Shown: piece after piece, positions 8,436 through 17,201 of the stretch | How positions within the stretch are numbered: position 1 is the stretch's first letter | How the letters are laid out: each line of letters begins with the position of its first letter | Origin: Sphingomonadales bacterium | GTDB lineage: Bacteria > Pseudomonadota > Alphaproteobacteria > Sphingomonadales > Sphingomonadaceae | Length of the DNA stretch: 64,000 nucleotides | Direction of reading: 5' to 3' | NCBI GenBank assembly: GCA_016714795.1 | Contig: JADKCA010000003.1 | Location: 248,001-312,000 of the forward strand | Notes under the pieces: model-generated | What the model was told of the DNA's origin: nothing | Seen by the model: only the letters and a program-made list of their open reading frames with translations | The model's database searches: none | Made by a program: the position numbers and the translations under genes

Positions 8436-9818
8436 ATGGCCTATCGTTTCAACCGCACCATCCTCCGCGAATATGACATTCGCGGGATTGTCGGGCAGAC
8501 ATTGGGTGAGGATGATGCGCGGGCCATCGGGCGCACATTCGGCACGATCATCAAGCGCAGTGGCGGATCAACCGTGGCCGTTGGTCGCGACGGGCGTCTG
8601 TCCTCCCCGGCCCTGTGCACGGCCTTGGTCGACGGGCTGACGGCCAGCGGGTGCGATGTGATCCGCACCGGGCTCGGCCCCACACCAATGCTCTATTACG
8701 CAGAGGCTGTCCTTCCAGTGGATGGCGGCATTCAGATAACCGGCAGCCATAACCCCGGCGATTATAATGGCTTCAAGATGGTCTTTGGTCACAAGAGCTT
8801 TTTTGGGCCGGACATCCAGACGCTCGGTGCGATGGCGGCAGCGGGAGACTGGGAGAGCGGCGCCGGCTCCGTTTCCGATCAGGACATGGAAGACGCCTAT
8901 CTCGCCCGGCTGATCGAAGGCCTGTCGCTGGGCAGCTATCGCATCGGCTGGGATGCGGGCAATGGTGCAGGCGGGCGCATCATCGAGCGGCTCGCGGCAA
9001 TCCTGCCCGGCGAGCATCATCTGCTCTTCACAGACATTGACGGCAATTTTCCCAACCATCACCCGGACCCCACAGAAGAAAAGAATCTGGAGCATCTCAA
9101 AGCCCTCGTCGCGGAGAAGCAGCTCGATTTCGGACTGGCTTTTGATGGCGATGCAGACCGGATCGGCGCAGTGGACAGCCTGGGCCGCGTGGTCTGGGGC
9201 GATCAGCTTCTCTCCATTTTGGCGGAACCAGTTCTGAAGAAGCTGCCCGGCGCAACCATCATCGGCGATGTGAAGGCCAGCCAGATGCTTTATGATCGCA
9301 TCGCAGAGCTGGGCGGCAAGCCCTTGATGTGGAAGACCGGACACAGCCTGATCAAGACCAAGATGAAGGAAACCGGCAGCCCGCTGGCGGGTGAAATGAG
9401 CGGTCACATCTTCTTTGCGGATGACTGGTACGGCTTTGACGACGCCATTTACGCCGCGCTGCGCCTGATCGCAGCCATAGACGCGTCGGGTGTTTCGCTG
9501 ACGGAACTGAAGAGCCGGATGCCCAACATGATCAACACGCCCGAATTGCGCTTTCAGGTCGACGAGAGCCGCAAATTCGCGGTGATCGACGAAGTGCTGG
9601 CGCGGCTGACAGCGTCCGGCGCGGACGTGAACCGCACCGACGGCGCCCGCGTCAACACGCCCGACGGCTGGTGGCTGCTCCGCGCCAGCAACACGCAAGA
9701 CGTGCTCGTCGCTCGCGCGGAGGCGAAGGATGAAGCCGCGCTGGACAGGTTGCTGGCCATGATCGACGATCAGCTGGAAGCGTCCGGGTTGGAACGGGGC
9801 GAACAGGCGGGGCATTGA
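8436..9818 (+). CDS. pgmG: Phosphoglucomutase/phosphomannomutase
   Basis: A 460-residue alpha-D-phosphohexomutase interconverting the 1- and 6-phosphates of glucose or mannose, supplying sugar nucleotides for polysaccharide and LPS. Visible landmarks are the N-terminal REYDIRGIVG, the phosphoserine loop GIQITGSHNPGDYNG, the Mg-binding loop FDGDADRIG, the sugar loop GEMSGHIFF and the C-terminal phosphate loop RASNTQDVLV. ATG 8436 follows the J-domain gene stop by 1 nt; a longer open frame to 8331 is not needed. Sphingomonads have a bifunctional PgmG of this length, which supports the name. Preference for Glc or Man cannot be determined here. Confidence 0.92.
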   Translation: MAYRFNRTILREYDIRGIVGQTLGEDDARAIGRTFGTIIKRSGGSTVAVGRDGRLSSPALCTALVDGLTASGCDVIRTGLGPTPMLYYAEAVLPVDGGIQITGSHNPGDYNGFKMVFGHKSFFGPDIQTLGAMAAAGDWESGAGSVSDQDMEDAYLARLIEGLSLGSYRIGWDAGNGAGGRIIERLAAILPGEHHLLFTDIDGNFPNHHPDPTEEKNLEHLKALVAEKQLDFGLAFDGDADRIGAVDSLGRVVWGDQLLSILAEPVLKKLPGATIIGDVKASQMLYDRIAELGGKPLMWKTGHSLIKTKMKETGSPLAGEMSGHIFFADDWYGFDDAIYAALRLIAAIDASGVSLTELKSRMPNMINTPELRFQVDESRKFAVIDEVLARLTASGADVNRTDGARVNTPDGWWLLRASNTQDVLVARAEAKDEAALDRLLAMIDDQLEASGLERGEQAGH

Positions 9819-9865
9819 TTGCGGCGGGGCTTGCGCTTACCCCTTGGCGAGATCGGGGAGAGTGC

Positions 9866-11323
9866 ATGAAGAGATCCGTAGCTTGGGCCGTCACCATTTT
9901 TGGGGCATGGACCGCACTCGCTGCGCACCCGGCTCTCGCCGCAGACACAGCATGGTTTCGCATTCTGGCTGAAAATGGCAAGCAGATGGGGACGTTTCGG
10001 CAGGGTGTGGAGGCGCTGCCAGAAGGGCGACGGGTGAGCGAACACTCGACCATGCGGATCGCTGAGGCGGGGAATGCGGTAAAAACGATCTCCGAACGCA
10101 AGGTGCGCACCGAGGATGCGCAGGGCCGCACGACGATGATCGAGACCGAAAGCGTGGCAGGACGTGTGACAACGCGCGCGCGCATCATTCTGGAACGACA
10201 GGGCGTCGCGCGGATCGAGCGCATCACGCGGCACGGCACGCGCATCAGCATGTTGGCGCTTTCCGATGATGTGCGGTTTGACAATGGCGCGGGCTTGCTT
10301 GCCGGGTGGGATGTGGCCTCCACGCCTGTGCTGGAGTTCAAGGCCTTCAGCGCAGGCAGCGAGGGCGTGGAACGCGTTACGCTGGAACGCCAGCCCGGCT
10401 TTGAACATGATCCGGAAGGCCGCATCTTTCTGATCCGCAAGAGCTGGGACGGAGAGCGGTTGCGCGGCGTCTCTACACAGGTTCTGGCGCAAAACCGCAC
10501 TTTGCTGCGCAGCACACAATGGGTATTGGGCACCAGCATCACGCTGGAGCGAACCGACACGGATCTGTCGCTCAAGCCCGGTTCGCCGGTGAGCATTGTG
10601 CGCGCCGTCATGGTCAGGTCGCCGTTCCGCATCGCTTCGGACGCCCTGAACGGGCACATCCGCTTCACCTTTGCCTACAAGGATGGCCTGTCTTTCCCTG
10701 TGCCGCAAACCGGCGAACAGCGTGTGAAGCGCGACGGTGATCGGCTCGTGGTCGACGTGTGTGAACGCTGCGGCACGCCGCAGCCACTGCCTCCCGAAGA
10801 GCGCGAACAGGCGCTCGCCTCAACACGCTGGCTGGAAAGCGACGCCCCTGCCCTGCACAGCATTGGCGCGGCGATAGGCGCACAACCCGTCAGCGATGCT
10901 GCCAAGATGAAGCTGCTGGCCGTCCGCGCGCGTCAGCATATGCGCAAGATGGATTTTTCCGGCCATTATACCGCATTGGAGGCCTTCACCCGCCGCGCGG
11001 GCGATTGCACGGAGGAAGCGTCCATCCTTGCAGCATTGGGTCGCGCTGCGGGCATCCCCACGCGCACTGCGCACGGGCTCGTCTATTCGCGCGAGGCTTA
11101 TCACGGCATCAGCAACGTCTTCATGCCCCACAGCTGGACGCTCGCCTGGATCGACGGGCGCTGGCAGAGCTTCGACATGTCCATCGGCAGCTTCGATGCC
11201 ACCCATATCGTGCTGGCCATCGGGGATGGTGACGCGCGCTCAGTCTCTGCAGCTGGGCAATTGGCCGCACTGCTGAAATGGGAAGGGATGACGGAAGTGA
11301 AGGCGCGGAAGGCCGCCGACTGA
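9866..11323 (+). CDS. Exported transglutaminase-like protease-fold protein
   Basis: A 485-residue protein with a Sec signal peptide ending near HPALAADTAW. The first about 300 residues are beta-rich. The C-terminal transglutaminase-like domain contains the catalytic Cys in RAGDCTEEASILAALGRAAG, His in MPHSWTLAWI and Asp in WQSFDMSIG, so the triad is complete. Such periplasmic domains act as amidases or proteases, and no partner is visible here. ATG 9866 follows GGGGAG; the longer frame from about 9815 overlaps the mutase stop and would bury the signal peptide. Confidence 0.85.
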   Translation: MKRSVAWAVTIFGAWTALAAHPALAADTAWFRILAENGKQMGTFRQGVEALPEGRRVSEHSTMRIAEAGNAVKTISERKVRTEDAQGRTTMIETESVAGRVTTRARIILERQGVARIERITRHGTRISMLALSDDVRFDNGAGLLAGWDVASTPVLEFKAFSAGSEGVERVTLERQPGFEHDPEGRIFLIRKSWDGERLRGVSTQVLAQNRTLLRSTQWVLGTSITLERTDTDLSLKPGSPVSIVRAVMVRSPFRIASDALNGHIRFTFAYKDGLSFPVPQTGEQRVKRDGDRLVVDVCERCGTPQPLPPEEREQALASTRWLESDAPALHSIGAAIGAQPVSDAAKMKLLAVRARQHMRKMDFSGHYTALEAFTRRAGDCTEEASILAALGRAAGIPTRTAHGLVYSREAYHGISNVFMPHSWTLAWIDGRWQSFDMSIGSFDATHIVLAIGDGDARSVSAAGQLAALLKWEGMTEVKARKAAD

Positions 11324-11360
11324 GTGACGCATCAACAAAACGCAGCTTGTACCGAGCGAC

Positions 11361-11395
11361 GTCGAGACACCATGCGCAAAGGACAGTGTCTCGAC
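11361..11395. repeat. Inverted repeat between convergent genes
   Basis: GTCGAGACAC (11361-11370) pairs perfectly with GTGTCTCGAC (11386-11395), within the convergent gap after the transglutaminase gene. It belongs to the CCCGTTCGTGTCGA-like sphingomonad repeat family seen again near 14049 and 54237. It may act as a bidirectional terminator, although there is no T-run. Confidence 0.6.
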
Positions 11396-11436
11396 TTCGC
11401 TTGACACATACGGGACAGGACAAGAGATTCAGATTT

Positions 11437-11868
11437 TCAACCGGCAGGTCGGTCCTGCCTCAGCGGGGCCTCGTCTTCCTCATAAGTCACTGGCAGCGCT
11501 GGAATCGCCTTGTCTTCCTCGGTCTCGATATAGCGCACGGCCTTGGGGTCTTTGATACCGCCTGCAACGATGATGATTTCCATCTCTTCCACCGCGCCCG
11601 CTGCGGGAGCCTCTTGCGCCGCTGCCGCCACCGGCATGGCCGCCGCAACGGCAGCGAGCATCGCAGCCACGGACTGCTTGCGTGGCAGCGCGTAAGAGAC
11701 GCAGACATCGCCCTCGCACGCTGCAAAGAACGCCACGCGCGCCCCATCATCCATCGCAGTCAGATCGGTCACCGTACGCTTGCACATGCGGCAGAATTCA
11801 CCGTCCATGATAGCGGATAGATCAGCCTGATAGGGGCAGGGACTCTGGATGACGGGAAGGCGGGCCAC
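11437..11868 (-). CDS. Cysteine-motif membrane protein, copy B of a tandem pair
   Basis: A 143-residue protein of unknown function. The N-terminal about 55 residues contain SPCPY, then FCRMCKRTVTDLTAMDD and ACEGDVCVSYALPR, a compact cysteine-rich module likely to bind zinc or another metal. A hydrophobic Ala-rich helix (about 66-86, ending AAAAQEA) and an acidic tail follow; the tail is nearly identical to that of its neighbour (IKDPKAVRYIETEEDKAIP). It is about 70 percent identical by eye to the adjacent gene, separated by only 3 bp, indicating tandem duplication. The helix position suggests a cytoplasmic metal module with an exported tail, or the reverse. Confidence 0.75.
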   Translation of the reverse strand: MARLPVIQSPCPYQADLSAIMDGEFCRMCKRTVTDLTAMDDGARVAFFAACEGDVCVSYALPRKQSVAAMLAAVAAAMPVAAAAQEAPAAGAVEEMEIIIVAGGIKDPKAVRYIETEEDKAIPALPVTYEEDEAPLRQDRPAG

Positions 11869-11871
11869 TCG

Positions 11872-12306
11872 TTACCCACGCGCCGGCGTCGAGGTCGAGA
11901 GCGGGGCCTCATCATCCTCATAAGTCACGGGCAGCGCCGGGATGGCCTTGTCTTCCTCGGTCTCGATATAGCGCACGGCCTTGGGGTCTTTGATACCGCC
12001 GACGATGATTTCCATCTCGTCATATGCAACCGCATCAGCAGATGAGGCCTCCTGCGCAGCGGCCGCCATCGGCATGGCCATGGCGGCGGCAGCCAGCATC
12101 GCGGCCACGGCCTGCTTGCGCGGCAAGGCGTAAGAGACGCAGACATCGCCTTCGCAGGCAGCGAAGAAGGAGACGCGCTCATCATCGTTCATCGCGGTCA
12201 GGTCTGTCACCGTGCGCTTGCACATGTGGCAGAAATCACCCTCCATCACAGAGGCGAGATTGGCCTTATAAGGGCATGGGCTCTGAATTACGGGAAACTT
12301 GGCCAT
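11872..12306 (-). CDS. Cysteine-motif membrane protein, copy A of a tandem pair
   Basis: A 144-residue paralogue of the downstream gene with the same layout. It has SPCPY, FCHMCKRTVTDLTAMNDDER, ACEGDVCVSYALPRK, one Ala/Met-rich transmembrane helix and an acidic C-terminal tail with IKDPKAVRYIETEEDK. The two conserved cysteine pairs suggest a small metal-binding or redox module. It is the first gene of the pair and probably drives both, with start ATG 12306. No functional name is justified. Confidence 0.75.
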   Translation of the reverse strand: MAKFPVIQSPCPYKANLASVMEGDFCHMCKRTVTDLTAMNDDERVSFFAACEGDVCVSYALPRKQAVAAMLAAAAMAMPMAAAAQEASSADAVAYDEMEIIVGGIKDPKAVRYIETEEDKAIPALPVTYEDDEAPLSTSTPARG

Positions 12307-12363
12307 GGCGACATCCTCTTCTTGACGTAGGGGAATGCTAGCTATTTTGACGCGCGTGTCGAG

Positions 12364-12903
12364 TCATTCCTTCGCTTCGACTGGGCGCGGCATGAAACTC
12401 ATCGAAAGCGGGGTTGCCACGCCATCGGGCCGCACACGGATGCGGACGAATGCCTGCTGTTTTTCGTCGCGCAGCTTGGCCTCCATGGTCGGGGCCTTGG
12501 CCTGCGGCACATAAAGCCGGTCGGTATGGGCACCATCCTCTCCGTCCGACTCGCGCCAGCTGTTCGGACGGACGATGCTGGTGCATCCTGTTTCATCCTC
12601 GCCGCCGGTGATCAGCCGCGCCGAAGCAATGGCGGGCGACTTGCCGACGATACAGACCGGCCCGCTCAGGAACGGCTGGAAACCCATCTCCTCATCGTCT
12701 GCCTTCGCCGCCGTTTTGGGTAACGGCCAATCATATTGATAGCGGATATAATGGCCGCGCAGCGGATCGCGCGGATCATATCCGCTCACAGGGACATCCC
12801 AGTCCGTGCCTTGTTGTGCCATAAAATGCGTATTCGCCCAGGCCGCCGCCAGCGCCAGAACGGGGAGAGCGAGCGTTCCCGCCCAGACCATTGTGCGGTT
12901 CAT
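12364..12903 (-). CDS. GDYXXLXY domain-containing membrane protein
   Basis: A 179-residue protein with one N-terminal membrane helix (MVWAGTLALPVLALAAAW) and an extracytoplasmic domain. The domain contains DPRDPLRGHYIRYQYDW, which fits the GDYXXLXY motif found beside DUF2157 proteins. ATG 12903 (MNRTMVW) overlaps the upstream stop (12900-12902) in an ATGA arrangement, so it is coupled to the DUF2157 gene. The function of this family pair is not established. Confidence 0.8.
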   Translation of the reverse strand: MNRTMVWAGTLALPVLALAAAWANTHFMAQQGTDWDVPVSGYDPRDPLRGHYIRYQYDWPLPKTAAKADDEEMGFQPFLSGPVCIVGKSPAIASARLITGGEDETGCTSIVRPNSWRESDGEDGAHTDRLYVPQAKAPTMEAKLRDEKQQAFVRIRVRPDGVATPLSMSFMPRPVEAKE

Positions 12904-14027
12904 GCCAGCCCCTCCCCTTCTGCCTTGGGCGCGAGATTGCGCGAGACCCGCACCGCCACCCACGCCACACCCAGCGTGAACAAGCCAACCAGGATCAGCC
13001 CGATGCCGCTACCCAGCAGGTCCGTCGCCAGTTCAAAACTGAGGATGATGATACGCAGGGCAGAGATGCCAATGGCCGTCTGGAACACGCGCCGCCACCC
13101 GGCCTGCAACGCCACCCAGGCAATGCCGCCCCACAGGCCAAGAAAAACAGTGGCGTGGAGCAAAGCTTCATAGCGGTCCATCAGCGCGGAAAGCAGAACC
13201 GCCACGCCGCACAAGGCCATCACCATGGCAGAGGATCGCCCGGACCGGTCCGGCCTGACAAACGCCGTCACACCCGCTGCCGCCAGTGCAATCACCGCAT
13301 GGAACAACAAGCCGGTTTCATTCTCGTTGTGCAGGTCAGCCACAACCAGCGTAAACATGGTCGCTTGCCCCACCACAAACACCAGCGCGACTTGTTGAAG
13401 GCTGCGCCAGAACCCCGCCTGCCCCCAGCGCCCGCGTGCAGCCGCGGCGAGAGCAACGGTCAGCGCGGGCAATGACGCTATAAAGCCCAGCCAGAGCACA
13501 TTGTGCGTACCCCACACATCCAGCCAGATGCCGTGATTGGTTGAGGTCGCGATCAGCCCGGCGAACCAGAGCAAAGCCGCCAAAATGCCACGTCCGAACA
13601 GCAGCAGCAGCGGTGTGAAGATCAGCAATGCAAAGCCGATAGGCTGCCACAGCGGTGCACTCGTCTGATAAACCTGCCCGATATGGCCGAGAAAGCTGAG
13701 ACCCAAAGCCGCCAGAATGAAGAGCATCGCATCGCTGAACCAGCTGCCCGCGCTGCCCTCTTCCGCCACGCCACGCCACGCCAGCCAGCCTGCAAAGCCG
13801 GCCATGATGATCAGATGCAGGGCCAGACGCACGCCGCCAGGAATGGCATCCCAATTGGCGGCAACGAGCGAAACCAAACCCAGCCCGATGGTGAGAGCAC
13901 CCAGCCCGATCAGCGCCCACAGGCCCCAAGGCCGCGCATGGCCCTCTTCATAGGCGTGGATGCGGTCTGCGGTGGCGCGGTCGATCAGACCGGCTTCCAC
14001 CCATGCGTTCAGCTTGCGATCTGACAT
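12900..14027 (-). CDS. DUF2157 polytopic membrane protein
   Basis: A 375-residue integral membrane protein. A short cytoplasmic N terminus (LNAWVEAGLIDRATADRI) is typical of DUF2157, followed by about ten hydrophobic helices. ATG 14027 (MSDRKLN) is preferred to the longer open frame to 14105, which reads through a repeat element. Its stop overlaps the GDYXXLXY gene. The two-gene pairing is the usual context for this uncharacterised family. Confidence 0.85.
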   Translation of the reverse strand: MSDRKLNAWVEAGLIDRATADRIHAYEEGHARPWGLWALIGLGALTIGLGLVSLVAANWDAIPGGVRLALHLIIMAGFAGWLAWRGVAEEGSAGSWFSDAMLFILAALGLSFLGHIGQVYQTSAPLWQPIGFALLIFTPLLLLFGRGILAALLWFAGLIATSTNHGIWLDVWGTHNVLWLGFIASLPALTVALAAAARGRWGQAGFWRSLQQVALVFVVGQATMFTLVVADLHNENETGLLFHAVIALAAAGVTAFVRPDRSGRSSAMVMALCGVAVLLSALMDRYEALLHATVFLGLWGGIAWVALQAGWRRVFQTAIGISALRIIILSFELATDLLGSGIGLILVGLFTLGVAWVAVRVSRNLAPKAEGEGLA

Positions 14028-14048
14028 GGCCCCCACATTCCTCCCACC

Positions 14049-14111
14049 CCGTTCGTGTCGATCAAAGTCGAGACATGCGTGAAGCTTTTCGACTTCGCTC
14101 GACACGAACGG
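14049..14111. repeat. Sphingomonad-type inverted repeat
   Basis: CCGTTCGTGTCGA (14049-14061) pairs with TCGACACGAACGG ending at 14111, with a second internal pairing of AGTCGAGA-like arms. Dispersed copies of related sequence occur at 11361 and 54237. It lies between the 51-codon gene and DUF2157, so it may separate their transcripts. Confidence 0.65.
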
Positions 14112-14128
14112 ATTTGATTGGGTTCAGG

Positions 14129-14284
14129 CTAGTCGGACTCTGCTGCCTTGGAAAGCCCTTGCGCCGCTTTCGCTTCCGCATCGCGCTTGGCAGCGTCAAT
14201 CTTGCGGCGCAGAAAGCCGTAGAGCAGCAGGTGCGCGCCCACCGTGACCAGCACTATAATGGCAATGATCGTTGTGGCGCTCAT
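14129..14284 (-). CDS. 51-residue single-helix membrane protein
   Basis: A small gene translating to MSATTIIAIIVLVTVGAHLL followed by LYGFLRRKIDAAKRD and a charged coiled tail ending AAESD. One transmembrane helix is followed by a positively charged cytoplasmic helix. ATG 14284 overlaps the stop of the FAD monooxygenase (14281-14283) as ATGA, which strongly supports translation. Such overlap and bitopic layout are typical of small genuine proteins. Function is unknown. Confidence 0.65.
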   Translation of the reverse strand: MSATTIIAIIVLVTVGAHLLLYGFLRRKIDAAKRDAEAKAAQGLSKAAESD

Positions 14285-15438
14285 ATCTGCTTCTCATAAT
14301 CGGGCAGGCGATAGAGCCTGCGAATCTGGAACGGAGTGAGGGCTCCAAATATCGTGCGCATCAGGAACCGTGCAACCGCCATCTGCCAGCGCGGCAGGCG
14401 ATGCGCAACCATGCTGCCTTGCCGCGAGAGCCGGACGAACTGCCGCACCCGCTTCAGCCGCATCCTCTGATATAGGGGGAGTACGGCATCGGGAACACCG
14501 CTCCGTGCGGCAGCGCCCAGCGCCACTGCATCCTCGATCGCCTGGCACGCCCCCTGCCCCAGATTGGGCTCCATCGCGTGTGCAGCATCGCCCAGCAGGA
14601 TGATCCGTCCCGTGCCGAGGGACCGTGGCGGCGGTTTGGCATGGATGGAAAAGCGGACCAGCTTGTCAGCAGGCGTGGCCGCCACCGCAGCCCGTGCGAG
14701 CACTGTCCAGCCATGTGCCTGTTCCACCGCCTCCACTGTCATCGCGGCGGAGCCTGACGGATCAGCCTCGTTGCGCATGAAATACCAGTATTTGCGACCC
14801 CCGCGGATGTCGAAATGCCCGAAACGCTCTCCCTGCGCCCAATATTCCAGGCCCAGCGCCTGCGGGGGATGGTCTGGCACGGCATCGGACAGGGCGAGCA
14901 ATCCGCCATAGCCCGCATGGCGCGCATCCACTCCGGTCAGCGCCTTGGCCACGCCAGACCAGATGCCGTCCGCCGCCACCAGCAGGTCGGCATGGGCTTC
15001 CACACCATTTTCGAACCGGACCGCTGCACCGGCCGCATCTTGCCGCCAATCAGCCAGCCTGTGCCCCAGATGCAAGGGAGCTGCGCCCAGCCCGGCCAGC
15101 AAAATTGCCTGCAAATCAGACCGCGTCACCATCAGGCCGGTGCGCCCAGGCAGGCACTGGCTTACCCGGAAGGCTGCAATCCGCGTCCCGCCCGGCTCTG
15201 CCACCGCCACCTCATCCAACGGCTCGCTGATCGCCCGCAAGGCATCGTGCAGGCCCAGACTGTCGAGCGCATCGATGGCATTGGGCCACAGGCTGAGTGC
15301 GGCCCCCATCGGCACCAGCGTTTCGGCCTGTTCGAAAACGGAAACGCGCCACCCCGCGCGTGATAGAGAAATGGCGGCAGAAAGCCCCCCTATACCGGCC
15401 CCGACAATGATGGCCGTTGGTGTGATCGCGCCGGTCAT
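14281..15438 (-). CDS. FAD-dependent aromatic-ring monooxygenase
   Basis: A 385-residue group A flavoprotein hydroxylase, similar to salicylate or 6-hydroxynicotinate hydroxylases. The N terminus has the FAD-binding GAGIGGLSAAISLSRAGW, and the second FAD motif LLGDAAHAMEPNLGQGACQA is present. A DG-type motif (LLVAADGIWSGV) lies between them. ATG 15438 is chosen because GGTGAGGAG lies 8 nt upstream; a GTG 9 nt earlier is possible. The substrate is unknown. Only the small membrane gene is coupled to it. Confidence 0.88.
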   Translation of the reverse strand: MTGAITPTAIIVGAGIGGLSAAISLSRAGWRVSVFEQAETLVPMGAALSLWPNAIDALDSLGLHDALRAISEPLDEVAVAEPGGTRIAAFRVSQCLPGRTGLMVTRSDLQAILLAGLGAAPLHLGHRLADWRQDAAGAAVRFENGVEAHADLLVAADGIWSGVAKALTGVDARHAGYGGLLALSDAVPDHPPQALGLEYWAQGERFGHFDIRGGRKYWYFMRNEADPSGSAAMTVEAVEQAHGWTVLARAAVAATPADKLVRFSIHAKPPPRSLGTGRIILLGDAAHAMEPNLGQGACQAIEDAVALGAAARSGVPDAVLPLYQRMRLKRVRQFVRLSRQGSMVAHRLPRWQMAVARFLMRTIFGALTPFQIRRLYRLPDYEKQI

Positions 15439-15473
15439 TGTCCGCACTCCTCACCCTGTTTCAGGTGGCGCGC

Positions 15474-16148
15474 CTATAGCAGCGCAATCTCTTCAAAGCC
15501 GAATGCAATGCGATGCACACCAACTGCACGCAGTGCATCCGCATGGGCCGCCCGATCCGTGATATGGCCCGCCGCGCACAGGCCGATCACATGCATCCCC
15601 GCCGCCACCGCCGCCATGGCACCGGTGGGCGAATCCTCTATGGCCATGCAATCCGGCGCAGCCACACCAAGGCCATGGGCGGCTTTCAGATAGATGTCCG
15701 GATGCGGTTTGCCCCGCTCCATGCCGTCTGCGCTGAACACATGGTCGCCAAAATGATGGGAGAGTTCGAACCGGGCGAGTGCCCAGCGGATATAATCCGG
15801 ATTGCTGGACGATGCGACCGCACGCGGCAGATCACAGGAGCGGTCCAGAAAGGCAGTGGCTCCCGGCACGGGCGCAAACCCCTTGGCGAAATGAGCGCGA
15901 GCGCGGGTGCGATGAGTATCGCGAAAATCAACTGGAAGCGGTCCGCCCAGCCGCGCGGCGATGCGGCGCTCGGTCTCCTGCCAATTGTGGCCATAATAAT
16001 CGCGGATCGAATCCTCGAAGCTGGTGGGCAGGCCAATCGCAGTCAGGCTTTCCGCCAGCGCGTGATTGGCGGGCAGTTCGCTGTCTGCCAGCACGCCATC
16101 AAAATCAAAGATGATTGCGGCAGGGCGGGAGAGAGACTGAAGGGCCAT
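15474..16148 (-). CDS. HAD-superfamily phosphatase (beta-phosphoglucomutase/GPH-like)
   Basis: A 224-residue haloacid dehalogenase-like hydrolase. It has motif I FDFDGVLADSE with the nucleophile and acid Asp, motif II in AVASSSNPDYI, Lys in GKPHPDIYL and motif III AIEDSPTGAMAAVAAGM. The cap domain lies between motifs I and II. Its substrate is probably a small phosphorylated sugar or glycolate. ATG 16148 (MALQSLS) is preferred over a TTG at 16184. Confidence 0.87.
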   Translation of the reverse strand: MALQSLSRPAAIIFDFDGVLADSELPANHALAESLTAIGLPTSFEDSIRDYYGHNWQETERRIAARLGGPLPVDFRDTHRTRARAHFAKGFAPVPGATAFLDRSCDLPRAVASSSNPDYIRWALARFELSHHFGDHVFSADGMERGKPHPDIYLKAAHGLGVAAPDCMAIEDSPTGAMAAVAAGMHVIGLCAAGHITDRAAHADALRAVGVHRIAFGFEEIALL

Positions 16149-16293
16149 GCGAAGCTCAAGAGCCCCCTGCCCGCCCGCTGTCAAGCGTCAGATTCCGGCT
16201 AACCGCACAGGCATCGCCAAAAGGGGTTAACGGATTTGCAACCATCTGGATTTGCGTTACTTTCGGTCTTGGTATTGGGGCTGAATCGGGGCT

Positions 16294-17160
16294 TTGACAG
16301 TGGCTACGCTTGCGGTTTTCAACCCCAAAGGGGGCGTCGGAAAGACCAGTCTTGCAGTCAATCTGGCGTTTGAGGCCGCCCATGCCGGATTCCGCACCTT
16401 GTTGTGGGAAGTCGATGAGCAGGCTGACTCGCAATGGCTGCTGAGCGAGACGCCGGACCGTCCGGGCCGCGTCCCTCCGCATTGGGTGCCCGGCGCGGTC
16501 GATGTGCAGACGCTGGCAGAGCCAACGCGGTTCGACCGGCTGAGCCTGCTTTCTTCTGATCGCTGTATGCGCCGCACCGACAACTGGTTTGCCGATATGG
16601 CGCATAGCCAGCGCCTCGCCCGGCTGTTCGCAGGCCTGGAAGCGGATTTCGACGTGATCGTGCTGGATTGCCCGCCCGGCTTCAGCGATGCCAACCGCAC
16701 GATCATGCAGTTCGTTCATCTGGTGGTGGTTCCCACCATTCCCGCGCCGCTGGCCTTGCGCGGCCTGCACCGGGTGCGGGACTTTATGGTGCGGCATCGC
16801 GGGACGCATCCGCCGATGTTGCCGGTCTTTTCGATGCTGGATCGCCGCCGCACGCTGCACCGCAAAGCCGCCGCCGAGCATCCCGATTGGCCGGTAATCC
16901 CCATGCGCAGCGACATTGAACGCATGACCGAACAGAGAGCACCACTGGGTATTTGCGCACCCAACAGCGCCTCTCGCCACGCATTTCAAAACTTGTGGAA
17001 CGGCATCCAGCGCAAAATGGCCACTATGCGCGTAATCCGCTCGCTCGTGACAGGCCAGACTGCGGCCCCCACCGCGCTGCCCGCCATGCGCCGCATCAAC
17101 CGCCCGCGGCCCGGCTCCCCGCTCTGGCCAGCCTATCAGCCGGACAGTTCCGGAGCATAG
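16294..17160 (+). CDS. Orphan ParA-family ATPase
   Basis: A 288-residue P-loop ATPase with deviant Walker A FNPKGGVGKTSLAVNLA, Walker B VIVLDCPPGFSD and switch-like VVVPTIPAPLALRG. Start is TTG 16294; GTG 16300 is possible. There is no ParB gene next to it and it differs from the window's mipZ, so it is probably an orphan ParA that positions some other cargo or regulates a process. It is convergent with two anchored unknown proteins. Confidence 0.82.
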   Translation: MTVATLAVFNPKGGVGKTSLAVNLAFEAAHAGFRTLLWEVDEQADSQWLLSETPDRPGRVPPHWVPGAVDVQTLAEPTRFDRLSLLSSDRCMRRTDNWFADMAHSQRLARLFAGLEADFDVIVLDCPPGFSDANRTIMQFVHLVVVPTIPAPLALRGLHRVRDFMVRHRGTHPPMLPVFSMLDRRRTLHRKAAAEHPDWPVIPMRSDIERMTEQRAPLGICAPNSASRHAFQNLWNGIQRKMATMRVIRSLVTGQTAAPTALPAMRRINRPRPGSPLWPAYQPDSSGA

Positions 17161-17201
17161 TCCTCGCACACCAGCGATTTGGGAGTCTGGTCAGCCCGTG
17201 T

